Position numbers and translations under genes: made by a program. The notes below the pieces were generated by a model. That model ran no database searches and was not told the DNA's origin. It saw nothing but the letters and a program-made list of their open reading frames with translations. A stretch of 33,150 bases of DNA from an uncultured Gemmiger sp. (GTDB lineage Bacteria; Bacillota; Clostridia; Oscillospirales; Ruminococcaceae), in contig CAKSUQ010000020.1 of NCBI GenBank assembly GCA_934502625.1, forward strand, positions 1 through 33,150, in the 5' to 3' direction. Below, in pieces: positions 1 through 6,606 of this stretch (positions are counted from its first letter, which is position 1; each line of letters begins with the position of its first letter).

Positions 1-34
1 TAATGCCATACTTAGTCAAATCCAGATTTGCCAT
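1..34 (-). CDS. pckA: Phosphoenolpyruvate carboxykinase (ATP), N-terminal fragment cut by the window edge
   Basis: Only the first eleven codons are present, reading MANLDLTKYGI on the minus strand from an ATG at 34. This closely resembles the N-terminus of ATP-dependent PEP carboxykinases of Clostridia, which typically begin MA(K/N)LDLxKYGI. A GAGG-type ribosome binding site lies about 10 nt upstream and a good sigma-A promoter further upstream, so this is a real gene start. The enzyme interconverts oxaloacetate plus ATP and PEP plus CO2 in the cytoplasm; in gut fermenters it often runs in the carboxylating direction towards succinate or propionate. The identification rests on very few residues, so it is likely but not certain. 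Confidence 0.72.
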   Translation of the reverse strand, partial: MANLDLTKYGI

Positions 35-120
35 GTTTACATATACCTCTTTCTCTATACTTTTGGCTGAATGGGGAACAGGGGACTAAGTCAGCCTCCT
101 AGTGCCCCATCCTGACATTT

Positions 121-149
121 ATTATACAAAGCTTTGGGAGTAAAAGCAA
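121..149 (-). promoter_or_regulatory. Promoter of the pckA-like gene
   Basis: On the minus strand TTGCTT (149-144) and TATAAT (126-121) are separated by 17 nt. The expected start near 114 gives a leader of about 80 nt. That leader contains short complementary blocks (ACTA/TAGT inside ATGGGG/CCCCAT), so it can fold. Confidence 0.6.
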
Positions 150-214
150 GAATAAATCTGCGGAAAGATTGTGACATTATTGTAAAATAGTTTGAATTTT
201 AAAAAATACACGTT

Positions 215-240
215 GTAGGGGGCGGCGTCCCCGACGCCCC
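215..240. repeat. GC-rich palindromic intergenic element, partial copy
   Basis: The stretch opens GTAGGGGGCGGCGTC and closes GACGCCCC, giving a short GC hairpin in an otherwise AT-rich gap. It shares the GTAGGGGCGG-type opening with the full inverted repeat at 6479-6558. The GC-rich tail continues to about 310. No ORF covers it convincingly. Confidence 0.4.
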
Positions 241-360
241 GCAGATTGTGCCGGGCGAGCGGAGCGAAGGCGGAGGGGCTTTTGCACCCACTTTGCCGCC
301 CCTTTCCCCCAAAAATCCCCCTTTTTGTAAAAAATCCACAAGAAAATTCATGTATATTCT

Positions 361-457
361 GTGAAATTGCGAATAGCCTTACCCCCCCCCAGTAGTAAAA
401 TATGGGTATTCGTTGAAACTGTATTTGACAGTTTTGAAAAAATTAGGAGGAATTTAA
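361..457 (+). promoter_or_regulatory. Upstream control region of the surface-fibre operon, with a C9 tract and an inverted repeat
   Basis: TTGCGA (367-372) and TAAAAT (396-401) resemble -35 and -10 boxes, but they are 23 nt apart and the spacer holds nine consecutive C residues (382-390). Further down, AAACTGT (416-422) and ACAGTTT (428-434) form a perfect 7-bp inverted repeat with a 5-nt gap, directly before the ribosome binding site AGGAGG (444-449). The promoter assignment is uncertain. The C tract and the inverted repeat are plain in the sequence. Confidence 0.4.
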
Positions 458-1939
458 ATGAAAGACAACCGAACATCGGTCAAGCGCAGCCTGCTTGTCA
501 GCGCCATTGCCCTGACGCTGACCGCTGCGCTGCTGATTGGCACAACGTTTGCGTGGTTCACGAGCACGGCCACGACAAGTGTAAGTAATGTTACGGCAGG
601 TACATTGAAAGTTAAAATTGTGAATACAGATGGTTCTGAACTTGAAAATAACACCGTCAATTTTGTTGACAAAAACGGAAACTCGAACATTTTGTGGGAA
701 CCAGGCGTTACTTTCACGACGAAGGAATTTAAGATACAGAACGACGGAAACCTCGCACTGAAATATAAGTTCCAGCTTGGAATGAACGTTACAGACGCGA
801 ACAAGGCTTTGTATAACGCCATCACATTTTACATCGCATATAAAGATGCCACCGGCACGGAGCAGCGAGTAGATGTAAGTCAGTTTGAAGGCCATTTGGC
901 AGGCAATGCAAATTCCGATGCTTTCTATTTGATTGGTGAAATGAATCCCGCTGCAACAGAAGGTCAGGGACAGACGCTTAGTGGCCTTGCCATTGCAGTT
1001 GTTGCTACACAGGATACTGTAGAATATGACAGCAACGGTAATGACTATGATGCTAATGCACAGTACCCGGTTGTCTACCCGGCTGGCGTGTCGAAGGATA
1101 CTTTCACAGGCAATAACACGGTTGTAGATGCCAACGGCAATTATTATGCCAACGTTCAATCTGCCCTCGCATCCGGTGAGGCAACTACTCTTTATATGAA
1201 AGAGGACGCCGCCGTCACTTTACAAACACATGCCAACGTCACAAATGATGTAACCATCTATGCAAATGGCGCAGACTTTGAGGGTAAAGACATTTCTATT
1301 GGTACTTATGCAGCACCTGCCAACGGCGAAACAAACGTTACTATTTATAATGCAAAGAATATTACCGTTTGGGGTCAGCCTGTTGATGGCCGCGACGACA
1401 CTTGGAACGTGACGATGATTGGCTGTGAGAACGACAATAGCAACTTCGTCATGTACCGCGGCAGTGAAATCGCCGCTGGTAAAATCAATGTCGTTCTCGA
1501 GAACTGCAAAGCTACCGGCTTTACCGATTCCATTATCCACACTACCGCAGACGGTTCTATTGTCATAAAGAACTGCGAATTCACGAACAACTGCGCCCCT
1601 GTCAACATCGCTCACAAGCAGGGGGGGAACATGGATGTCACGGTAGAAAACTGCACCTTTGATAAGTGCGGTAAAGTAGACACAAGTAACGACTACTTTG
1701 CCCCCCTGCGTCTTGTCAACAACAGCACGACAGGCACTTTGAATGGAACTTTCAAGAACAACCATTTCACCAATACGATTGGCACGAACGGTGACATTCT
1801 GCTCGGTGACTATCGTACTGGCAAGGCGTCTCACGCTTTGACGGCAAAACTGGTTACGCCTACTGCCGTGATGGTCAAGGATTCTACCGCTGCACCTCGT
1901 CAGCTCGGCGCAGGCACCTATAACCTGTCTGTCAACTAA
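458..1939 (+). CDS. TasA/CalY-like surface protein with SipW-type signal peptide and C-terminal beta-helix region
   Basis: A 493-residue exported protein. After a basic N-terminus (KDNRTSVKR) come a hydrophobic segment and the motif GTTFAWFTSTAT, the pattern seen in SipW-processed TasA/camelysin-type proteins. Residues of about 35-200 look like the TasA-type beta-sandwich (TAGTLKVKI, then WEPGVTFTTKEFKIQNDGNLALKYKF). Residues of about 225-460 hold repeating short strands with Asn/Cys turns (VVLENCKATGF, IVIKNCEFTNN, VTVENCTFDKC), as in right-handed parallel beta-helices, so an adhesive or polysaccharide-contacting tail is plausible. The start is fixed by AGGAGG 8 nt upstream. Base composition is clearly more AT-rich than the following genes. 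It probably forms the main fibre or an adhesin, processed by the SipW-like peptidase at 3795-4934. The exact role is inferred. Confidence 0.8.
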   Translation: MKDNRTSVKRSLLVSAIALTLTAALLIGTTFAWFTSTATTSVSNVTAGTLKVKIVNTDGSELENNTVNFVDKNGNSNILWEPGVTFTTKEFKIQNDGNLALKYKFQLGMNVTDANKALYNAITFYIAYKDATGTEQRVDVSQFEGHLAGNANSDAFYLIGEMNPAATEGQGQTLSGLAIAVVATQDTVEYDSNGNDYDANAQYPVVYPAGVSKDTFTGNNTVVDANGNYYANVQSALASGEATTLYMKEDAAVTLQTHANVTNDVTIYANGADFEGKDISIGTYAAPANGETNVTIYNAKNITVWGQPVDGRDDTWNVTMIGCENDNSNFVMYRGSEIAAGKINVVLENCKATGFTDSIIHTTADGSIVIKNCEFTNNCAPVNIAHKQGGNMDVTVENCTFDKCGKVDTSNDYFAPLRLVNNSTTGTLNGTFKNNHFTNTIGTNGDILLGDYRTGKASHALTAKLVTPTAVMVKDSTAAPRQLGAGTYNLSVN

Positions 1940-1994
1940 TCCGCTTTTCTCATCTTATCCTTTCTAAATTTGCCGTCCCCTCCCCGGAGGGGCG

Positions 1995-2038
1995 GCAAGC
2001 AAAGGGCGCAAACTGGATCGTTTACGCCCTTTGCTTGC
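1995..2038 (+). terminator. Strong hairpin between the first two fibre-operon genes
   Basis: A 14-bp perfect stem (1995-2008 with 2025-2038) encloses a 16-nt loop in which AAAC and GTTT can pair further. A second GC-rich inverted repeat (about 1971-1995) abuts it. No U run follows, so it may be an mRNA-stabilising or attenuating structure and not a true terminator. Such structures often let the first gene be made in excess. Confidence 0.55.
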
Positions 2039-2069
2039 TGTAAATTACAACCTTAAAAGGATGCTTTTT

Positions 2070-3248
2070 ATGCCAAATCCCAATCACAAGACCCTGCTGC
2101 GGGCGCTCTGCCTGACGGCGGCGGGGTCGGCGCTGTTTGCATCGCTGTATGTGGGCAGTACGTCGGCCTACTTCACCAGCACCGCCACCGTGCAGGTCGC
2201 CGATATCCAGGCTGGCACTTGGAGCAATAACGCCGGGCAATCTGACGACTCCGAGGCGGACGCCCCCGTCGTCCTCGACGAGGAAACCATAGCCCCCGAC
2301 ACCGTGCTGGCCGCCGCGCCGGCCCCCGCCGCACTGACTGCGGAGGAACCTGCGGCCACGCCGTCCCCCACGGCAGAACCGACCCCCACCCCGGAGCCTA
2401 CGCCGACAGCCACGCCGGAACCTACTGCCGAGCCGACCCCCACCCCGGCAGCCACCGCCGAGCCGACACCGGAGCCGACGGCTGAACCCACCCCGGAACC
2501 CACCGTGACCCCGGCGGCCACCGCCGCGCCCGAAACCAAACCCGCACAAAGTGAAGAAACCACCCAGGCTGACCCGGTCGCCTTTGCCGCACCTGCCCGC
2601 ACAGCCCACCGCGCCCCGCAAAAGCAGGCCACGCTGGCGCTGTACCGCGGCAATGCCAGTGCGGCACAGGCCTTTGCCCTGCCCAATATGCTGCCCGGCG
2701 ACACTGCCGAGAAAGAGTTCACCGTCAACGTCTCCCACCGGGGCAAGGTGACGCTCTACTTCTCCGCCGGGCCGGACGATGCCGCTGCGCCCCTTGCGGG
2801 CGGCTTGCAGCTGACCGTGACCTGCAACAACACCCAGCTGTACAGCGGCACCTTTGCCGATGTGCCCGCCGTTTTGCCGGTGGATGTGCCCGGCGCAGCC
2901 GCCGATACCACCGACGCCATGACCTACTGCGTCACCGTCGCCCTGCCGACCAGCGCGGGCAACGAGTACCAAAGCCTGACCATGACCGCCGATTTGAATT
3001 GGTGGGTGGACGAGCTTGCGCCTGCGCCGGGCACGAACTCGGCAGCGTCTGACAGCACCGCCACGTCGGGCGGTGCCACCGGGCAGCTGACCGGCAAACC
3101 CGGTTTTGTAAAAGCGCTGACCGCAATGCCCCAGACCTCCGACAGCTTCCCGCTGGTGGTCGTGGTGGTCATTATGGCCGTTTCTGCCATTGCACTGGCC
3201 ACACTGGTCATTGCCAGGCGAAAGGGGGATGACCATGAACGCAAGTGA
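2070..3248 (+). CDS. SipW-type exported protein with Pro/Thr/Glu stalk and sortase-type C-terminal anchor
   Basis: A 392-residue protein starting MPNPNHK; AAAAGG (2055-2060) lies 9 nt before this ATG, which favours it over the ATG at 2061. The N-terminus has a hydrophobic segment ending GSTSAYFTSTATVQVADIQAG, the SipW-type processing motif and TasA-like first strand. From about residue 95 to 160 runs a low-complexity stalk of TPEPTAEP-type repeats, then a globular part (about 175-320, ending NWWVDEL). The C-terminus has MPQTSDS, a hydrophobic stretch (FPLVVVVVIMAVSAIALATL) and a basic tail (ARRKGDDHERK), the layout of LPxTG-like sortase substrates with a variant MPQTS motif. It is a good candidate for the wall-anchored base or cap of the fibre. 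No sortase gene is in the window. Confidence 0.78.
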   Translation: MPNPNHKTLLRALCLTAAGSALFASLYVGSTSAYFTSTATVQVADIQAGTWSNNAGQSDDSEADAPVVLDEETIAPDTVLAAAPAPAALTAEEPAATPSPTAEPTPTPEPTPTATPEPTAEPTPTPAATAEPTPEPTAEPTPEPTVTPAATAAPETKPAQSEETTQADPVAFAAPARTAHRAPQKQATLALYRGNASAAQAFALPNMLPGDTAEKEFTVNVSHRGKVTLYFSAGPDDAAAPLAGGLQLTVTCNNTQLYSGTFADVPAVLPVDVPGAAADTTDAMTYCVTVALPTSAGNEYQSLTMTADLNWWVDELAPAPGTNSAASDSTATSGGATGQLTGKPGFVKALTAMPQTSDSFPLVVVVVIMAVSAIALATLVIARRKGDDHERK

Positions 3249-3777
3249 TCCCCGCGCTTACCGCCGCGCCGCGCTGCTGGCGCTGCTGCTGGCCGCCGTG
3301 CTGGCGGTCGTGACCTGCGCTGTGGGCTTGACCCGGGTGCAGGTGCCCCAAAACCGCTTTACCACCGGCACCGTCGCCATTGACCTGAACGGCGGCAAGC
3401 CAATTTTGACCGAGGATGAATATTTGTTTGAGCCGGGCATGACGGTCAACAAAGACTTCACCCTGTCCAACACCGGCACGGCGGATGTGTACTATAAGCT
3501 CTATTTCCGCGACGTGAGCGGCGAGCTTGCCGATGTGCTGGAAGTGACGCTGACCGACGGCAGCGACGTTTTGTACACCGGCACGCTGGCCGGGCTGACC
3601 CGCAGCACCGCCGCCACAGCCCCCGCTGTGCTGGCCGTGGGCCAGGCCAGGACCCTGCAAGCGTCGTTCCACTGCCCGGAAAACACCGGCAACGCCGCCC
3701 AGCAGACCCGCATGAGCTTTGTGCTGTGCGCCGACGCTGTGCAGACCAAGAACAACCCGACCGGACTTTTTGATTGA
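3235..3777 (+). CDS. Small TasA/CalY-like subunit
   Basis: A 180-residue protein beginning MNASDPRAYRRAALL. The start at 3235 is preferred because AAAGGGGG (3221-3228) lies 6 nt upstream; it overlaps the previous gene by 14 nt, which implies translational coupling. An N-terminal hydrophobic helix (ALLALLLAAVLAVVTCAVG) is followed by FTTGTVAIDLNGG and FEPGMTVNKDFTLSNTGTADVYYKLYF, the TasA/camelysin-like beta-sandwich signature of an N-terminal strand and an N-T-G turn. Unlike its two neighbours it lacks the (A/F)(Y/W)FT motif after the hydrophobic segment, so it may be processed differently or remain membrane-tethered. It is probably a minor fibre or assembly subunit, judged from operon context. 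Confidence 0.72.
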   Translation: MNASDPRAYRRAALLALLLAAVLAVVTCAVGLTRVQVPQNRFTTGTVAIDLNGGKPILTEDEYLFEPGMTVNKDFTLSNTGTADVYYKLYFRDVSGELADVLEVTLTDGSDVLYTGTLAGLTRSTAATAPAVLAVGQARTLQASFHCPENTGNAAQQTRMSFVLCADAVQTKNNPTGLFD

Positions 3778-3794
3778 TAACACGAGGAATCTTT

Positions 3795-4934
3795 ATGAAA
3801 AAAGCGGCGGACAGATTTGTCCGTATCTTTGCAGCAGTGCTGGCGGTTTTATCCGTCAGCATTTTGCTGTTTACTTTGGTATCCACCCTGTTTTTGAACC
3901 GCACGGATAAAGAGTGGTTCGGCTACAAGGCGTTCATCGTCCTGTCCGATTCGATGTCGGCAACGGATTTCAGCGCGGGCGATTTGGTTTTTGTGCGCCA
4001 TGTGGACCCCGGCACCCTACAGCCGGGGGATATCATTGCTTTTACCAGCCGCAACGACAGCAACTACGGCGATACCGTCACCCACAAGATACGCGCCCTG
4101 ACCACCACTGCCGACGGCGCGCCGGGGTTTACCACCTACGGCACGACCACCGACACAGACGATGAAGCCGTTGTGCCGTACAGCGATGTAATTGGCCGGT
4201 ATGCCGGGCATCTGCCGAAGGTGGGGCTGTTCTTTAACTTTTTGAAAACGACGCCCGGGTATCTACTGTGTATCTTTTTGCCCTTTGCCCTGCTGATCCT
4301 TTCGCAGGCGGTGCAGACGGTGCGGCTGTTCAGGGCCTACCGCCGCGAACAGGCCGGGGACAGCGATGCCTTTGCCCTGCCGGAGCCGCAGAGCGGGGCC
4401 GAGATCGCCGCACGGCTGGCGGCGGGGGAGGATGTCACCCTGCAGGCCGACACCGCCTTTACCGACGCCGACGGCCATTGCATAGACTGTGTGATCGCCC
4501 CCGGCAAGGCCGCCGCCCTGCACCTGAACGGCTACCGCCTGAAAGGCACGATACAGCTGGCCGACGGTGCGGCCCTGACAGTACATGGCAAAGGCTTGAT
4601 ACAGGCTACCGCCCGCAGCCACAGCCGCGTAGGCTGCCCCATTTACGCCCGCGGGCAGGGCTGCCGCGTGGACCTGTACGGCGGCCGCTATCTGGGCGGC
4701 GCCGGATCCTGTGCCGTCTGTGCGGCGGCGGGGCAGGTGGTTTTGCACGGCGGCCTGTACGCCGTAAAGGGCGACAGCGCCGACCACCTGCTGTACAGCG
4801 TAGGGGATGGGGTCATCACCGTAGAGGGCGGGCGGTTTGTCGGGTTTGACCCTGCGGCCTGCCTTGCGCCCGGCAGAACCACGGCGGCGCAGGAAACGGA
4901 CAAGGGCATTTTGTACGTAGTGAAAGAACTATAA
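3795..4934 (+). CDS. sipW: SipW-like (ER-type) signal peptidase I fused to a C-terminal beta-solenoid-like domain
   Basis: A 379-residue protein. Residues of about 10-34 form the first membrane segment. VLSDSM carries the catalytic serine (Ser53), and DTVTHKI carries a histidine (His97) where bacterial-type peptidases have lysine, which marks the ER/SipW type. A second membrane segment spans about 155-180. SipW enzymes usually end soon after that segment; here about 190 more residues follow. They are rich in short Gly/Ala strands (GKAAALHLNGYRL, GAALTVHGKGLI, GRYLGGAGS, GVITVEGGRFVGF), resembling a pectin-lyase-fold or beta-solenoid. By the positive-inside rule this tail should be cytoplasmic. 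CGAGG lies 7 nt before the ATG. The presumed substrates are encoded at 458-3777. The B. subtilis SipW C-terminal part is known to have a regulatory role in biofilm formation, but whether this domain is comparable is unknown. Confidence 0.82.
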   Translation: MKKAADRFVRIFAAVLAVLSVSILLFTLVSTLFLNRTDKEWFGYKAFIVLSDSMSATDFSAGDLVFVRHVDPGTLQPGDIIAFTSRNDSNYGDTVTHKIRALTTTADGAPGFTTYGTTTDTDDEAVVPYSDVIGRYAGHLPKVGLFFNFLKTTPGYLLCIFLPFALLILSQAVQTVRLFRAYRREQAGDSDAFALPEPQSGAEIAARLAAGEDVTLQADTAFTDADGHCIDCVIAPGKAAALHLNGYRLKGTIQLADGAALTVHGKGLIQATARSHSRVGCPIYARGQGCRVDLYGGRYLGGAGSCAVCAAAGQVVLHGGLYAVKGDSADHLLYSVGDGVITVEGGRFVGFDPAACLAPGRTTAAQETDKGILYVVKEL

Positions 4935-4974
4935 AAAGCGAGGGACGCACCGCAATGGGTACGTCCCTCGCTTT
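4935..4974. terminator. Bidirectional rho-independent terminator
   Basis: A 13-bp stem pairs AAAGCGAGGGACG (4935-4947) with its complement (4962-4974). A-rich and T-rich flanks on the two sides suit termination of both the fibre operon and the convergent dipeptidase gene. Confidence 0.82.
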
Positions 4975-4997
4975 CGTATGGATCATGTGGGAATTAT

Positions 4998-6440
4998 TTA
5001 CGCATCCGACCGGGAATACGCGTTCTTCATGCCGCAGCTCAGCTCAAACAGGACTTTGTTCAGGGCATCGGTCGTCTCGGCCTTTGCCATGGCGGCCACT
5101 TCCTCGTTGGCCTTTTCGCGCAGGGCGGCGCGGGCGGCGGGGTCAGTCTCGGCACGCAGGGCGTCGTCGTAGGCGTTGATAAGGTGGTTTGCCTTGCCGG
5201 CGACGCTCAGGGTGTAGCGCTCGATGTGGAAGACTGACTTCGCGTAGGACGCGTCGGCCATGGCGGCCAGCAGACGGCTTGCCCAGTAGAAATTGTCGGT
5301 GGAAACATCGCCCGTCGTGTTGGACAGGTACTCCGGCGTCGTGTCGACGTTGGCGTAGAACGGCACCATCGTGTTGAAGGCGTTGGACGCGAAGGCCAGC
5401 CACTCGACGGCGCGGAAATCCTCCGGCATGTCTGGGCGCAGCTGGATCAGCGCCATAAAGTCGTTGCGGTTCACACCGATGGGGCGATAGATGCCCTTTT
5501 CGGCTGCCGCGGCCGCATACGGGTCATAGGGCGTGCCCTGGTAATGGGACGACAGGACGTACTTTACATCCTCCGGCGTAATCTTCTTTTCCGGGATCAT
5601 GCACCACGGCAGATCGTCCGAGCGTGGCGTGAAGTCGGCGTCCGCGCCGTCCCACGCGAAGGTGTTGGGATTGAAATAGCGCAGCATGTACCAGCCGCGC
5701 GGCGTGTTGTAGACGTGGTCGGCGTCATCGTGGCTGCCGAAGGCGTCGCGCGGGTTCAGCGCACCGTCCTGCGACAGATTGAGGTGATACTTTGCGATAA
5801 AGTCGCGCAGGTCGGCCGAGCACATGAAATCCCTCTGCGCGCCCAGCGCGTCGTCGAGGTCGAGCGTGTCGATGCCCAGCTGGTTCGGCATAACGACATA
5901 GACGTCATCGGGCACGCGGCGCGCCATCCAATGATGCCCGCCGATCGTCTCCAGCCACCAGATCTCGTCGACGTCCTGAAACGCGATGCCGTTCATCTCG
6001 TAGGTGCCGTACTGCTCCAGCAGGCTGCCAAGGCGCTGCGCCCCCTCACGGGCGGTGCGGACGTAGGGCAGCACGAGGTAGACGATGTCCTCTTCGCCGA
6101 TGCCGTTTTTGACGAGCGGGTCAGCGCCCAGCACGCGCGGGTTAGAGGTGATGGTCTCGGTCGCGGTCATGCCGACGTTGGCGGCATTGACACCGCTGGC
6201 CGCCCACAGACCCTTGCCTTCGACGGCGTTGGGCACGGCGGTCATCCGCAGCCCGCCTGCGGGCAGGGGGATCTCAACGCCGGAAATCACGGACTTATAC
6301 ACCGCGGGGTAGTCCTGCGGCTGGTAGACGGTAAATTTTTTCGCGGTGAAATGGCCGGAGCCGGAATCGTCGTTGCGGGCGATCATCGTAGACCCGTCAT
6401 ACGACGCATTTTTGCCGACCAGAATGGTAGTGCAAGCCAT
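4998..6440 (-). CDS. C69-family dipeptidase (PepD-like)
   Basis: A 480-residue cytoplasmic Ntn-hydrolase. The chosen start gives MACTTILVGKNASYDGSTMIARNDD, the classic N-terminus of family C69 dipeptidases, in which Cys3 becomes the N-terminal nucleophile after trimming. AGGAGG (6456-6451) lies 10 nt upstream of the ATG at 6440, so the longer reading frame to 6533 is rejected. Other family features are GLWAASGVNAANVGMTATET, a VDEIWWLETIGGHHWMARRVPDD block and a late YSNTTGD-like segment (here YLSNTTGD). Length matches family members of about 470-480 residues. It hydrolyses dipeptides released by peptide uptake. The gene is alone, with its own promoter, and the transcript leader contains the palindromic element at 6479-6558. 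Confidence 0.9.
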   Translation of the reverse strand: MACTTILVGKNASYDGSTMIARNDDSGSGHFTAKKFTVYQPQDYPAVYKSVISGVEIPLPAGGLRMTAVPNAVEGKGLWAASGVNAANVGMTATETITSNPRVLGADPLVKNGIGEEDIVYLVLPYVRTAREGAQRLGSLLEQYGTYEMNGIAFQDVDEIWWLETIGGHHWMARRVPDDVYVVMPNQLGIDTLDLDDALGAQRDFMCSADLRDFIAKYHLNLSQDGALNPRDAFGSHDDADHVYNTPRGWYMLRYFNPNTFAWDGADADFTPRSDDLPWCMIPEKKITPEDVKYVLSSHYQGTPYDPYAAAAAEKGIYRPIGVNRNDFMALIQLRPDMPEDFRAVEWLAFASNAFNTMVPFYANVDTTPEYLSNTTGDVSTDNFYWASRLLAAMADASYAKSVFHIERYTLSVAGKANHLINAYDDALRAETDPAARAALREKANEEVAAMAKAETTDALNKVLFELSCGMKNAYSRSDA

Positions 6441-6478
6441 AATGTTTTGACCTCCTGTAACTATCTGTATACACGCAT

Positions 6479-6558
6479 GTAGGGGCGGGGCTCTGCTCCG
6501 CCCGTGGCACTTTGCCTTGCCGCAATCGGGCACGGGCGGACCAGAGGCCCGCCCCTAC
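6479..6558. repeat. Long GC-rich inverted repeat (palindromic intergenic element)
   Basis: Arms 6479-6506 and 6531-6558 are complementary at 26 of 28 positions, with a 24-nt loop; the arms begin GTAGGGGCGGG and end CCCGCCCCTAC. It lies between the dipeptidase promoter and its ribosome binding site, so it would fold in the leader RNA. Related but shorter or decayed forms are at 215-240 and 9416-9502. There is no ORF in it. Confidence 0.75.
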
Positions 6559-6575
6559 GGTCTGCTTACTTTCTT

Positions 6576-6603
6576 ATTATAATCCTGTTTTTATAAAATT
6601 CAA
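6576..6603 (-). promoter_or_regulatory. Promoter of the C69 dipeptidase gene
   Basis: TTGAAT (6603-6598) and TATAAT (6581-6576) lie on the minus strand with a 16-nt spacer, immediately after the fbp stop codon. Confidence 0.55.
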
Positions 6604-6606
6604 CAA

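Noticed and set aside
424..429. TTGACA as -35 box of the fibre operon
   Set aside because: Its -10 would fall at or past the ribosome binding site and start codon; it is part of the AAACTGT/ACAGTTT inverted repeat.
2350..2540. Short repeated units that could be mistaken for a CRISPR array
   Set aside because: They are degenerate codons for a TPEPTAEP-type protein stalk, in frame with the gene and without spacers.
2022..3236. Gly/Arg-rich 404-codon minus-strand frame in the fibre operon
   Set aside because: It is the complement of the Pro/Thr/Glu repeat region of the anchored protein and has no independent support.
6441..6533. Longer N-terminus of the C69 dipeptidase
   Set aside because: It would translate through the palindromic element, and would bury the conserved MACTT start with its well-placed AGGAGG.
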